Source: UBA6165 sp044233745 (GTDB taxonomy: Bacteria; Bacteroidota; Bacteroidia; Flavobacteriales_D; Crocinitomicaceae). Taken from it: a DNA stretch of 20,499 nucleotides. Under the pieces are notes generated by a model. The model was not told where the DNA came from and did not search any database. It worked only from the letters and a program-made list of their open reading frames with translations. The position numbers and the translations under genes are program-made. This document shows, in pieces, positions 6,933-14,536 of the stretch. The first letter of the stretch is position 1, and every line of letters begins with the position of its first letter. The stretch is from positions 1 to 20,499 of the forward strand of contig JBIIJN010000047.1 of NCBI GenBank assembly GCA_044233745.1, read 5' to 3'.

Positions 6933-8615
6933 CTACATCAACTTCCTGTACTTCAATCTTCTTGGGTTCACATCACCCAAACGTTTTTTCTTGTTCTCCT
7001 CATATTCTGAGTAGGAACCTTCAAAAGTATAGACTTGTGAATCGCCTTCAAAAGCTAAGATGTGCGTACAAATTCTGTCCAAAAACCAACGGTCGTGAGA
7101 GATAACAACGGCGCAACCTGCAAAGCCCATGATGCCTTCTTCTAAAGCACGTAAGGTGTTCACGTCGATGTCGTTGGTTGGCTCATCCAAAAGCAAAACG
7201 TTGGCTTCGGTCATCATGGTCATGGCCAAATGCAAACGGTTTCTTTCGCCACCGGAAAGCACGCCCACCTTTTTGCCTTGGTCGCCACCGACAAAGCCAA
7301 ATTTGGAAACATAAGCCCGTGCATTGAATTTTTGCGAGCCTATTTCAATGAATTCCAAGCCATTAGAAACCACGTCAATTACCGATTTTTCTGGGTCGAG
7401 GTCTTTGTGGTTTTGGTCGACATAGCCAATTTTCACAGTGTCGCCCACTTCAAATGTTCCAGAATCGGGTTGTAATTCGCCCATAATCATTTTGAAAATG
7501 GTGGTTTTACCTGCGCCATTCGGACCAACAACTCCTACAATTCCTGCGGGTGGCAATTGGAAGTTCAAATCGTCATACAACAATTTGTCGCCAAACGATT
7601 TAGCCACATGCACAGCGTTGATGACATTATTGCCCAGGCGCGGTCCGTTAGGAATTGGTATTTCCAACTGTAATTCTTTGTCCTTGATGTCTTCTGAAAG
7701 CATTTTGTCGTAGTTCGTCAAACGCGCTTTGTTTTTGGCTCTACGCCCAGACGGATTCATGCGCACCCATTCCAACTCGCGTTCCAACATTTTCTGGCGC
7801 TTGGAAGCCGTTTTTTCTTCTTGTTGCAAACGCTTCGATTTTTGCTCCAACCAAGATGAATAATTGCCTTTCCATGGAATGCCTTCTCCGCGGTCGAGTT
7901 CCAAAATCCAACCAGCCACATTGTCCAAGAAATAGCGGTCGTGGGTGATGGCAATTACGGTTCCTTTGTATTGCTGCAAATGCTGCTCCAACCAGTGAAT
8001 CGACTCAGCATCCAAGTGGTTGGTAGGCTCATCGAGGAGTAAAATATCAGGGTTCTGCAACAACAATCTGCACAAAGCCACGCGGCGTTTTTCACCGCCA
8101 GATAGTTGGGTAACAGGTTGATCGTCGGGTGGACAGCGTAAAGCATCCATCGCACGGTCGAGTTTGGTATCCAATTCCCACGCATCTAGGGCGTCAATTT
8201 TATCTTGTACTTCGCCTTGACGCGCGATGAGTTTGTCCATTTTATCGGGGTCGCTCAAAACATCTTCGTCCATGAAGGCATTGTTGATTTCCTCGTATTC
8301 TTTCAATACATCAACCGTTTCTTGGGCACCTTCCATCACCACTTCTTTCACCGTTTTTGTTGGGTCGAGTTCAGGTTCTTGGGGCAAATAACCAACCGAA
8401 TAACCATCCAAAATGGTCAAATCACCTTGAAAAGATTTGTCAATACCAGCAATGATTTTCAGCACTGTTGATTTACCAGAACCATTCAAACCTATGATAC
8501 CAATCTTGGCACCATAGAAGAAAGAAAGAGAAATATCTTTAATAATTAGTTTGCCCATTGGTGTCGATTTAGACACGCGGTGCATTGAAAATATGACTTT
8601 TTTATCGTCGGACAT
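6933..8615 (-). CDS. ettA: Energy-dependent translational throttle protein EttA (ABC-F ATPase)
   Basis: A 560-aa ABC-F protein with two ATPase domains and no membrane segments. Domain 1: Walker A GLNGSGKST 42-50, signature LSGGEKRR 171-178, Walker B LLLDEPTNHLD 192-202. The P-site tRNA interaction motif linker follows at about 243-325, very rich in Lys/Arg/Glu. Domain 2: Walker A GPNGAGKTT 364-372, signature LSGGERNR 453-460, Walker B LLLDEPTNDID 474-484. The insertion between Walker A and signature of domain 1 (about 90-160, KTVKEVVMEGAQETVDVLKE) is the EttA arm that contacts the L1 stalk. Length and end (GDVNPRRLKYRKL) agree with E. coli EttA (555 aa). EttA binds the ribosomal E site and gates the first elongation step according to the ATP/ADP ratio. 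A single-gene unit with a good promoter of its own, divergent from the T9SS cargo gene. Highly confident. Confidence 0.95.
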   Translation of the reverse strand: MSDDKKVIFSMHRVSKSTPMGKLIIKDISLSFFYGAKIGIIGLNGSGKSTVLKIIAGIDKSFQGDLTILDGYSVGYLPQEPELDPTKTVKEVVMEGAQETVDVLKEYEEINNAFMDEDVLSDPDKMDKLIARQGEVQDKIDALDAWELDTKLDRAMDALRCPPDDQPVTQLSGGEKRRVALCRLLLQNPDILLLDEPTNHLDAESIHWLEQHLQQYKGTVIAITHDRYFLDNVAGWILELDRGEGIPWKGNYSSWLEQKSKRLQQEEKTASKRQKMLERELEWVRMNPSGRRAKNKARLTNYDKMLSEDIKDKELQLEIPIPNGPRLGNNVINAVHVAKSFGDKLLYDDLNFQLPPAGIVGVVGPNGAGKTTIFKMIMGELQPDSGTFEVGDTVKIGYVDQNHKDLDPEKSVIDVVSNGLEFIEIGSQKFNARAYVSKFGFVGGDQGKKVGVLSGGERNRLHLAMTMMTEANVLLLDEPTNDIDVNTLRALEEGIMGFAGCAVVISHDRWFLDRICTHILAFEGDSQVYTFEGSYSEYEENKKKRLGDVNPRRLKYRKLM

Positions 8616-8634
8616 AGTTGTAAATTTTGAAGTG

Positions 8635-8663
8635 CAAATATACCGATGTTTTGTAGAATCAAC
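8635..8663 (-). promoter_or_regulatory. Promoter of ettA
   Basis: Minus-strand GTTG (8663-8660), 17-nt spacer and TATATTTG (8642-8635), a full -7 match, 19 bases before the ettA ATG. It faces away from the promoter at 8715 in the shared 150-base intergenic region. Confidence 0.6.
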
Positions 8664-8714
8664 TACAATTTAAGAGCACTTGATTTTAGCATACTCGGGA
8701 GTTCTCCAATTTTA

Positions 8715-8745
8715 TTTGCTCATTAATAAATAATTTCTAATTTAG
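8715..8745 (+). promoter_or_regulatory. Promoter of the T9SS cargo gene
   Basis: TTTG (8715-8718), a 19-nt spacer and TAATTTAG (8738-8745), matching TAnnTTTG at all but one of its six fixed positions. The ATG at 8766 lies 20 bases after the -7 box. Confidence 0.55.
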
Positions 8746-8765
8746 CAAAATCAAACTATATCATT

Positions 8766-10409
8766 ATGAAACAGATATTTACGATTTTTTCATTACTCGG
8801 CATCACAATTTCTTTCAATTCTTCTTTGTTTGCTCAGCAAATCTCGTTTGCCCCAGTTGATAACCTAGAAGTTTTGATTACCAATGTTTTTGGAATTCAA
8901 TGTGAGGGTGTTACCAATGTGCAAATGATTGGCTCGCCATTGCAAATTGGGCGATTTGAAAATGGTGGCGCATTGGGTTTATCAAGCGGTTTGGTTATGT
9001 CCACAGGCTTGGTTGAAAATTCTGGTCAGCCCAGTTCTACTTTTAGCAGCAATGGTCTTGGTACGCCTGGCGACACAGATATAGAAGTATTTGGCGCGGC
9101 AGCGGGTCAGTTCGAATCCAATTATGATGCTTGCGCAGTGATTTTCAATTTTCAACCGTTGGCCAATGGTGATATTAGTTTTACCTACATTTTTGCATCA
9201 GAAGAGTATCCTGAGTTTTCTGGTTCTGCCTTCACCGACCGATTCTTGTTCTTGGTTTCTGAAAATGGCGGTCCATACCAGAATATCGCCTTCATCCCAG
9301 GCACAACTACTCCAGTTGAGATCAATACGGTGAATCAATTTACAAATAATCAGTATTATGTAGATAACGAATTGGGTCCTAATGCGGCTACATTTGTTTT
9401 TGATGGATATACAGTGCCGCTTACGGCTTCATTTACAGCTCAATTGGGTTCTACTTACACCATCAAGTTGGTGATTGCCGATGTGAGTGATGGGGTTTTT
9501 GACTCAGCCATTTTCTTAGATGAGCAAGGCACATATAATGACATCAGTGGCGCTTTAACAATCGATGGTCAGCCCGCTCAAGGAGTTATTGATATTTTTA
9601 ACTTTGTTCAAGATGATGTTGCTTTGGCTACTCCTGTTTATTCAGTTGATGTAACCAATGGCACTTTCTTGGCCGACAGTCTTGAAACAGGCTTGTATCA
9701 TGCACGCTTTACGCCTGATCCGGTTTTGTTCCCAAATGCTGCACCCTTATATTTTGTGGGTGGTGAAACTTGGGAAGAGGCGCAAATTATTGGTTTGCCT
9801 TGTTTCATTCAAGAAGCCGACATCAACGCATCGAGTTTGGACTTTTTGAGCGGTAATGGTTCAATTTCTGGAACGGTTTATTTAGACACAAGTTATACGC
9901 GAATTTTATTAGAACCTTACGCTGGTGCTTTGGTTAAATTGATGGATAACAATGATGATTTGGTTGCTTTTGCTTATTCCAACGAGTTTGGTGAATTTAC
10001 GTTTACCAGTCTTCCTGCGGGTACATATCATATTTTGCTCGATGTGCCATACATTCCACAAATCGATATCCATGACATTGTAATTTTGGGTGACGGGGAA
10101 TATGTAGGCGCCAATTTTGAGATTTTGCCTGATGGAATTTTTGCTATTGGAGGTGTTTATTTGAATACAGAGGAACTCGCCTTCCAAGATGCAGTTGTTT
10201 ATCCCAATCCAGCTTCAAACGAACTTCATATTTTGAACGCTTCTTTGGCGCCCCTTTCTTTTGAGCTGGTTGGCATCAATGGACAAAAATTGTTTTCGGG
10301 TAGTGCCCATTCTGGAATATCAGCAATTGATTTGAGCGCTTTTGAAAGCGGCGTATATTTCCTGCATTTGAGCAACCAACAAGTTGTGAAAATTTTGATT
10401 GCGAGATAG
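8766..10409 (+). CDS. Choice-of-anchor L protein with T9SS type A sorting domain
   Basis: A 547-aa exported surface or secreted protein. Residues 1-24 are a signal peptide ending L-F-A-Q. Residues about 30-260 fit the choice-of-anchor L domain: VTNVQMIGSPLQIGRFENGG, ALGLSSGLVMSTG, GDTDIEVFG, then IFASEEYPEF and FDSAIFLDE, the usual landmarks. Residues about 362-435 form a carboxypeptidase-regulatory-like beta sandwich (GSISGTVYLDT, GEFTFTSLPAGTYHILLD). Residues 477-547 are a type IX secretion signal: VVYPNPASNELHI, GINGQKLFSG, FESGVYFLHL and a final VVKILIAR. T9SS cargo crosses the outer membrane and is usually anchored to A-LPS or released. It may act as an adhesin, but no catalytic residues are visible, so the role is unknown. 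A single gene with its own promoter and terminator. Domain order is confident; function is not. Confidence 0.88.
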   Translation: MKQIFTIFSLLGITISFNSSLFAQQISFAPVDNLEVLITNVFGIQCEGVTNVQMIGSPLQIGRFENGGALGLSSGLVMSTGLVENSGQPSSTFSSNGLGTPGDTDIEVFGAAAGQFESNYDACAVIFNFQPLANGDISFTYIFASEEYPEFSGSAFTDRFLFLVSENGGPYQNIAFIPGTTTPVEINTVNQFTNNQYYVDNELGPNAATFVFDGYTVPLTASFTAQLGSTYTIKLVIADVSDGVFDSAIFLDEQGTYNDISGALTIDGQPAQGVIDIFNFVQDDVALATPVYSVDVTNGTFLADSLETGLYHARFTPDPVLFPNAAPLYFVGGETWEEAQIIGLPCFIQEADINASSLDFLSGNGSISGTVYLDTSYTRILLEPYAGALVKLMDNNDDLVAFAYSNEFGEFTFTSLPAGTYHILLDVPYIPQIDIHDIVILGDGEYVGANFEILPDGIFAIGGVYLNTEELAFQDAVVYPNPASNELHILNASLAPLSFELVGINGQKLFSGSAHSGISAIDLSAFESGVYFLHLSNQQVVKILIAR

Positions 10410-10445
10410 AATTTCAGAATTCTAAATACAAGCTACAAGTATAGG

Positions 10446-10477
10446 AGAGGCTGCATTTTGGGTGTGGCCTCTTTTTT
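10446..10477 (+). terminator. Rho-independent terminator of the T9SS cargo gene
   Basis: Stem AGAGGCTGCA / TGTGGCCTCT (10 bp with two G-U pairs), a 7-nt loop TTTTGGG and six T residues, 37 bases after the stop codon. Confidence 0.8.
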
Positions 10478-10508
10478 ATTGTGCTGTTGGGCTCCTATTT
10501 CTTGAATG

Positions 10509-10523
10509 ATTTGCTCAGCAAAT
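10509..10523. repeat. Perfect palindrome upstream of the oligopeptidase gene
   Basis: ATTTGCT-C-AGCAAAT, 7-bp arms around one base, directly followed by GCAAATT, a second copy of the arm motif (10526-10532). It lies about 40 bases upstream of the -7 box at 10564, where an operator would sit. There is no T-run after it, so it is not a terminator. Operator function is a guess. Confidence 0.35.
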
Positions 10524-10563
10524 TCGCAAATTATTTATCATTTTCAAATCACAATTATCTCAT

Positions 10564-10571
10564 TATATTTG
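10564..10571 (+). promoter_or_regulatory. -7 box of the oligopeptidase B gene
   Basis: TATATTTG matches TAnnTTTG exactly, 23 bases before the ATG at 10595. The -33 position has only TTT, so that half is weak. Confidence 0.5.
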
Positions 10572-10594
10572 GCACTCGCTAAAACCCTGGAAAA

Positions 10595-12730
10595 ATGAAC
10601 AAAACCTTATATATTCCTATGCTAGCTTTTGCTGTTGCATGCACATCAAACAATGAAAAGAACGAAAAAATGAGAACAGATTTGCCGCCTCCTGTTGCGC
10701 CCATCGAAGCCAAAGAATTAACAATACACGGTGATACCAGAGTAGATAATTATTACTGGATGAACAACCGTGAAGACCAACGGGTGATTGATTATTTAAA
10801 TGCAGAAAACGAGTATTACGCAGAGATGACGGCGCATACCAAGAAGTTTCAAGAGGAACTTTTTGATGAAATGAAATCGCGCATTCAAGAAGATGATGAA
10901 TCGGTGCCGTATTTCAAAAATGGATACTACTATATTACCCGCTACGAAAAAGGCAAAGATTATCCGATTTATTCGCGCAAAAAAGGTAGCCTCGATGCCA
11001 AAGAAGAAATCATGTTCGACTGCAACCAAATGGCAAAAGGAGAAAAATATTTCAATTTGGGCTCGGTAAGCGTAAGTGAAGACAATAAATTGGCTTTGTT
11101 CAGCACGGATTTGATTGGCAGAAGACAATATACTTTGCAAATCAAAAATATGGAAACAGGTGAAATTTTGTCCGACAAGATTGAAAATACTACAGGTGGT
11201 GGTACATGGGCCAACGACAATCAAACATTTTTCTATACCAAAAATGATGAAGTGACCTTGCGTGCCGATAAAATTTACCGCCACAGTCTTGGTGCCAAAT
11301 CCAGTGCCGACGTTTTGGTGTTCCACGAAAAAGATGAAACTTTTAGCACCTTTGTTTACAAGGAAAAATCAAACAAATATCTGATTATTGGTTCCGGCAG
11401 CACCGTTTCGAATGAATACCGCTTTTTGGATGCCAATACGCCCAAAGGTGAATTTAAGTTGTTTCAAAAGCGCGAGCGAGATCTGGAGCACAGCATCAGT
11501 TATTACAATGGCGATTTCTACATCGTAACCAACAAAGATGGCGCGACCAATTTTAAAGTGATGAAATGCTCAGAAAAAGCCACTTCTCAAGAAAATTGGG
11601 TCGATTTGATTCCGCACCGCAAAGATTTCTTTGTGCAAGACATTGAAATTTTCAAGAATTATTTGGTAATCACTGAACGCAACCAAGGTTTGAACAAATT
11701 GCGCGTTTTGTCGTGGGATAAGAAAAAGGACTACTATTTGCCTTTCAACAGTGAAACGTATGTGGCTTATACAAGCACCAATTTGGAATTCAATACAGAC
11801 ATTTTGCGTTATGGTTATCAATCGATGACAACACCCAATTCGACCATTGATTTCAACATGACCACCAAAGAATCGACCGTGCTGAAAGAGCAACAAGTTT
11901 TAGGTGGCAAGTTCGATAAAAACAACTACACCGAAGAGCGCATTTGGGCAAAAGCCGCCGATGGAACCAAGATTCCTATGTCTATTGTGTATCGCAAAGG
12001 CATGAAAAAAGATGGTGAAAATCCTGTGTTGCAATATGCTTATGGTTCCTATGGACATACCATCGACCCGTATTTTTCAACTTCGCGTTTGAGCTTGTTG
12101 GATCGTGGTTTTGTATATGTGATTTGTCATATCCGCGGCGGACAATACATGGGGCGCGAATGGTATGAAAACGGTAAAATGCTCAAGAAAATGAACACGT
12201 TTACGGATTTTGTTGCTTGTTCGAAACACCTCATTGCGCAGAAATATACGAGTGCAGATCATTTGTATGCTCAAGGCGGTTCGGCTGGCGGTTTGTTGAT
12301 GGGTGCGATTACCAATTTGGCGCCCGAATTATACAACGGCATCGTGTCGCAAGTGCCATTTTTGGATGTGGTAACCACGATGCTCGACGAAACCATTCCA
12401 TTGACCACGGGAGAGTTTGATGAATGGGGGAATCCAAAAATCAAGGAGTATTACGATTATATGTTGTCTTATTCGCCATACGACAATATCGAAGCGAAAG
12501 ATTATCCCAACATTTTGATTACCTCCGGATTCCACGATTCGCAGGTACAGTATTGGGAGCCGACAAAATATGTGGCCAAAATGCGCGCCATGAAAACGGA
12601 TAAGAAATATTTATTCCTCGACACAAACATGGATGCCGGTCACGGTGGAGCATCAGGGCGCTACGAAGCTTTGAAAGAAGTAGCGAAAATGTATGCGTTT
12701 ATATTTGACTTGGAAGGGATTGAGGATTAG
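10595..12730 (+). CDS. ptrB: Oligopeptidase B-like S9A serine peptidase, lipoprotein form
   Basis: A 711-aa prolyl-oligopeptidase-family enzyme of the oligopeptidase B type, which cleaves short peptides after Arg/Lys. The beta-propeller domain covers about 40-440 (DNYYWMNNRED, YYYITRYEKGKDYPIYSRKK) and the alpha/beta-hydrolase domain about 450-711. The catalytic triad is visible: Ser563 in GGSAGG, Asp648 in GFHDSQV and His683 in AGHGG. The CHIRGG motif and PLTTGEFDEWGNP are also typical. The first 16 residues form a short lipoprotein signal with lipobox A-V-A-C (Cys16) followed by T-S-N-N-E-K, so the enzyme is predicted to be lipid-anchored in the envelope, whereas the E. coli enzyme is cytosolic; many Bacteroidota copies are exported this way. 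A single gene with its own -7 box. A 15/16-bp tandem repeat starts right after its stop codon. Function confident; anchoring inferred from the lipobox. Confidence 0.92.
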   Translation: MNKTLYIPMLAFAVACTSNNEKNEKMRTDLPPPVAPIEAKELTIHGDTRVDNYYWMNNREDQRVIDYLNAENEYYAEMTAHTKKFQEELFDEMKSRIQEDDESVPYFKNGYYYITRYEKGKDYPIYSRKKGSLDAKEEIMFDCNQMAKGEKYFNLGSVSVSEDNKLALFSTDLIGRRQYTLQIKNMETGEILSDKIENTTGGGTWANDNQTFFYTKNDEVTLRADKIYRHSLGAKSSADVLVFHEKDETFSTFVYKEKSNKYLIIGSGSTVSNEYRFLDANTPKGEFKLFQKRERDLEHSISYYNGDFYIVTNKDGATNFKVMKCSEKATSQENWVDLIPHRKDFFVQDIEIFKNYLVITERNQGLNKLRVLSWDKKKDYYLPFNSETYVAYTSTNLEFNTDILRYGYQSMTTPNSTIDFNMTTKESTVLKEQQVLGGKFDKNNYTEERIWAKAADGTKIPMSIVYRKGMKKDGENPVLQYAYGSYGHTIDPYFSTSRLSLLDRGFVYVICHIRGGQYMGREWYENGKMLKKMNTFTDFVACSKHLIAQKYTSADHLYAQGGSAGGLLMGAITNLAPELYNGIVSQVPFLDVVTTMLDETIPLTTGEFDEWGNPKIKEYYDYMLSYSPYDNIEAKDYPNILITSGFHDSQVQYWEPTKYVAKMRAMKTDKKYLFLDTNMDAGHGGASGRYEALKEVAKMYAFIFDLEGIED

Positions 12731-12853
12731 GGAGTTTGAGACTTGGAGACTTGAAGATTTGAGACTTGAAGATTTGAGACTTGAAGATTTGGAGACTTGA
12801 AGATTTGAGACTGGAAGATTTGGAGACTGGAAGATTTGGAGATTGGGAAATTT
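12731..12853 (+). repeat. 15/16-bp minisatellite after the oligopeptidase gene
   Basis: A tandem array of seven units: three perfect GAGACTTGAAGATTT copies (12746-12790), GGAGACTTGAAGATTT (12791-12806), GAGACTGGAAGATTT (12807-12821), GGAGACTGGAAGATTT (12822-12837) and a decayed GGAGATTGGGAAATTT (12838-12853), with a degenerate half-unit before it (12731-12744) and traces after it to about 12880. Each unit is a dimer of a 7-8 base sub-repeat, AAGATTTG plus (G)AGACTTG. Units decay from left to right. The array starts at the first base after the stop codon. There are no unique spacers, so it is not CRISPR. Each unit contains AAGATTTG, one mismatch from the -7 box TAnnTTTG. Confidence 0.95.
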
Positions 12854-12950
12854 AAGATTTGAAATTCGAGATTGCCTGCTTCAATAAACGTTCGTGCCTC
12901 ACGCACTCGGAAGGCTTAATTTCAAATCAAAAATCAAAAAAAACACGATT

Positions 12951-13877
12951 ATGCCTAAAATGACCATTATCAAGAGCATTCGAGTGATGCGCAGCGCACA
13001 GGAAGTTTTTCCTTTGGTTCATGATTTTCATAACTGGATTCATTGGTCGCCGTGGCACATTTTGGATGACGCCAACAATTATAAAGTTAAAGACGACGGA
13101 ACTTTTTATGAGTGGGAAAGCAAACTTTTGGGCGCCGGACAGATGCAACGCTTGAATGTGGTTCCCAATCAAATTGTGGAGTCGGATTTGGTGTTTTTGA
13201 AGCCTTGGAAATCGAAGTCGAAAATTATTTTCCGCGTGAAAGAATTAGCGCAGAATGAATGCGAAGTGACTTGGGAAATGCACGGCAATATGCCTTTTTT
13301 CATGTTTTTCTTGGTGAAAATGATGGAACGCATGGTGGGCATGGATTTCGACCGTGGACTGCATCTGCTGAAAGATTTTGCCGAACATGGAAGCAACCGT
13401 TGTCATCTGCGTATTATGGGTCAGGAAAGCATCGCAAGTCAAAATTATATTGGAATTTCTGTGAAGTGTACATTTGACGAATTGGGCGACAAAAACAAAG
13501 CAGGATTTGAAGAATTGATGGGCTTTGTGCGCGCTGAAAACATGGAATTGACAGGACCTCCGGCAACGATATACAAGGCATTTAATTTCCGAAAAAATCA
13601 GGTGGAATTTACCGTTGCAGCACCAGTTTCTTCAAAACCAGCCAACCTAAAACCCAATATGACTTATGCCGCTTTTCAAGGTGGTAAATGTCACGGGGTT
13701 GAACTAAAAGGACCTTATCATCATTTGGGTACGGCTTGGGCGGCACAGTCTATGCGGCAGCGGGGCAAAGTTTTCGCTGGCGACAAAAACCGACACGCCA
13801 TAGAAGTGTATTTGAATAGTCCTTTGGATATACCTGAAAATGAATTGCTTACGCGGATTTATTTACCGATGAAGTAG
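12951..13877 (+). CDS. SRPBCC-GyrI-like fusion protein
   Basis: A 308-aa cytoplasmic protein. I take the ATG at 12951 as start (an in-frame GTG at 12894 would add 19 residues of non-conserved, basic text). Residues about 1-145 are an SRPBCC/polyketide-cyclase-like domain: IIKSIRVMRSAQEVFPLVHD, HNWIHWSPWH, then FFMFFLVKMMERMVGMDFDR and the closing helix LHLLKDFAEHG. Residues about 160-308 read as a GyrI-like/effector-binding (AraC_E_bind) domain with PPATIYKAFN, TYAAFQGGKCHGVELKGPY and HAIEVYLNSP and the ending LTRIYLPMK. Such fusions occur widely in Bacteroidota; both folds bind small hydrophobic ligands. There is no DNA-binding domain, so it is probably a ligand binder and not a transcription factor. 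It lies 32 bases upstream of a membrane-protein gene in a likely operon. Ligand unknown. Confidence 0.8.
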   Translation: MPKMTIIKSIRVMRSAQEVFPLVHDFHNWIHWSPWHILDDANNYKVKDDGTFYEWESKLLGAGQMQRLNVVPNQIVESDLVFLKPWKSKSKIIFRVKELAQNECEVTWEMHGNMPFFMFFLVKMMERMVGMDFDRGLHLLKDFAEHGSNRCHLRIMGQESIASQNYIGISVKCTFDELGDKNKAGFEELMGFVRAENMELTGPPATIYKAFNFRKNQVEFTVAAPVSSKPANLKPNMTYAAFQGGKCHGVELKGPYHHLGTAWAAQSMRQRGKVFAGDKNRHAIEVYLNSPLDIPENELLTRIYLPMK

Positions 13878-13909
13878 AGCCTGCCTCAATTTCGTGTTGC
13901 ATTGATGTT

Positions 13910-14317
13910 ATGAACCAAGTCCTTCATTTTTTTGCCAAAAATCCAAGAAAACTCTTTCTCCTTGATGGTCTTGGAGCTTTGACAACCGCTGCCATGCTCT
14001 TTTTTGTTTTGCCCAATCTCAACGAGCAATTCGGAATGCCTACAACTACGCTCAAAAACTTGGCGCTTATTGCCTTCTGTTTTGCGCTGTATTCAACCAT
14101 TTGTTTTCTATTCCTAAAGAGAAATTGGTCGTTTTACCTGCGCATCATTGCCTATGCCAATTTCAGTTATACTTTGTTGACTTTATTTTTACTCATCGCA
14201 TTGCGCGCCCAAATCACTTGGCTCGATTGGTTTTATTTTTTGACTGAAATTGTCGTGATTTGGTTGCTGGTGTATCTGGAACTTAAAGCTGCGAGGCTCT
14301 TGTCTAGCAGTCGCTAA
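13910..14317 (+). CDS. Four-helix inner-membrane protein, unknown function
   Basis: A 135-aa integral membrane protein with four predicted transmembrane helices at about 15-34, 49-69, 75-98 and 104-125, and an N-terminal MNQVLHFFAKNPRKLFLLDG that puts positive charge on the cytoplasmic side. There are no Cys pairs, catalytic motifs or conserved His/Asp in the membrane that would suggest an enzyme or transporter. It starts 32 bases after the SRPBCC-GyrI gene with no terminator between, so the two are probably cotranscribed. Similar short proteins accompany SRPBCC genes in some Bacteroidota, but I cannot name a family. Confidence 0.7.
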   Translation: MNQVLHFFAKNPRKLFLLDGLGALTTAAMLFFVLPNLNEQFGMPTTTLKNLALIAFCFALYSTICFLFLKRNWSFYLRIIAYANFSYTLLTLFLLIALRAQITWLDWFYFLTEIVVIWLLVYLELKAARLLSSSR

Positions 14318-14380
14318 AGCTCTTTCATCTCGTAATTTTCACGTATGCTCTGCGATTTAAAAAAAATAGGATGAACTCTG

Positions 14381-14410
14381 TTTTTTTGATGGTGAGGTGT
14401 TGTAGATTTG
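14381..14410 (+). promoter_or_regulatory. Repeated promoter-like cassette, copy 1 (before CNNM gene)
   Basis: A run of seven T (14381-14387), a 15-nt spacer (GATGGTGAGGTGTTG) and TAGATTTG (14403-14410) followed by T. The same architecture recurs at 15969 and 18595. It should start transcription near 14417, about 120 bases before the CNNM gene ATG. Confidence 0.55.
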
Positions 14411-14449
14411 TATCGCCTATTTTTGGTAGATTCTAAAGAGAAACAAGAG

Positions 14450-14506
14450 ATGAGAATTTTTATTGCTGATAGCTGGTTTAGTGGCAATGTGGAGGAACTG
14501 TTATAA
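14450..14506 (+). CDS. Possible 18-codon leader ORF
   Basis: ATG to TAA encoding MRIFIADSWFSGNVEELL, lying between the promoter cassette (predicted start near 14417) and the CNNM gene at 14537. The A-rich AAGAGAAACAAGAG stretch in front is a plausible Bacteroidota initiation context. It could be a regulatory leader peptide or the remnant of a longer gene (the start resembles metallophosphoesterase N-termini such as IFISDTHF). Weak: one short ORF, no conservation evidence available here. Confidence 0.2.
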   Translation: MRIFIADSWFSGNVEELL

Positions 14507-14536
14507 AAATAGCGCAATTAACGAGACAAACAGAAA

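Noticed and set aside
7129..8471. Several plus- and minus-strand ORFs inside ettA
   Set aside because: Shadow frames of a gene with complete ABC-F motifs.
10796..11326. 176-codon ORF antisense to the oligopeptidase gene
   Set aside because: Lies wholly inside a confidently identified gene; Phe/Ile-rich text is the mirror of Lys/Asp/Asn-rich coding sequence.
12746..12853. CRISPR array
   Set aside because: Units follow each other directly with no spacers and are only 15-16 bases long.
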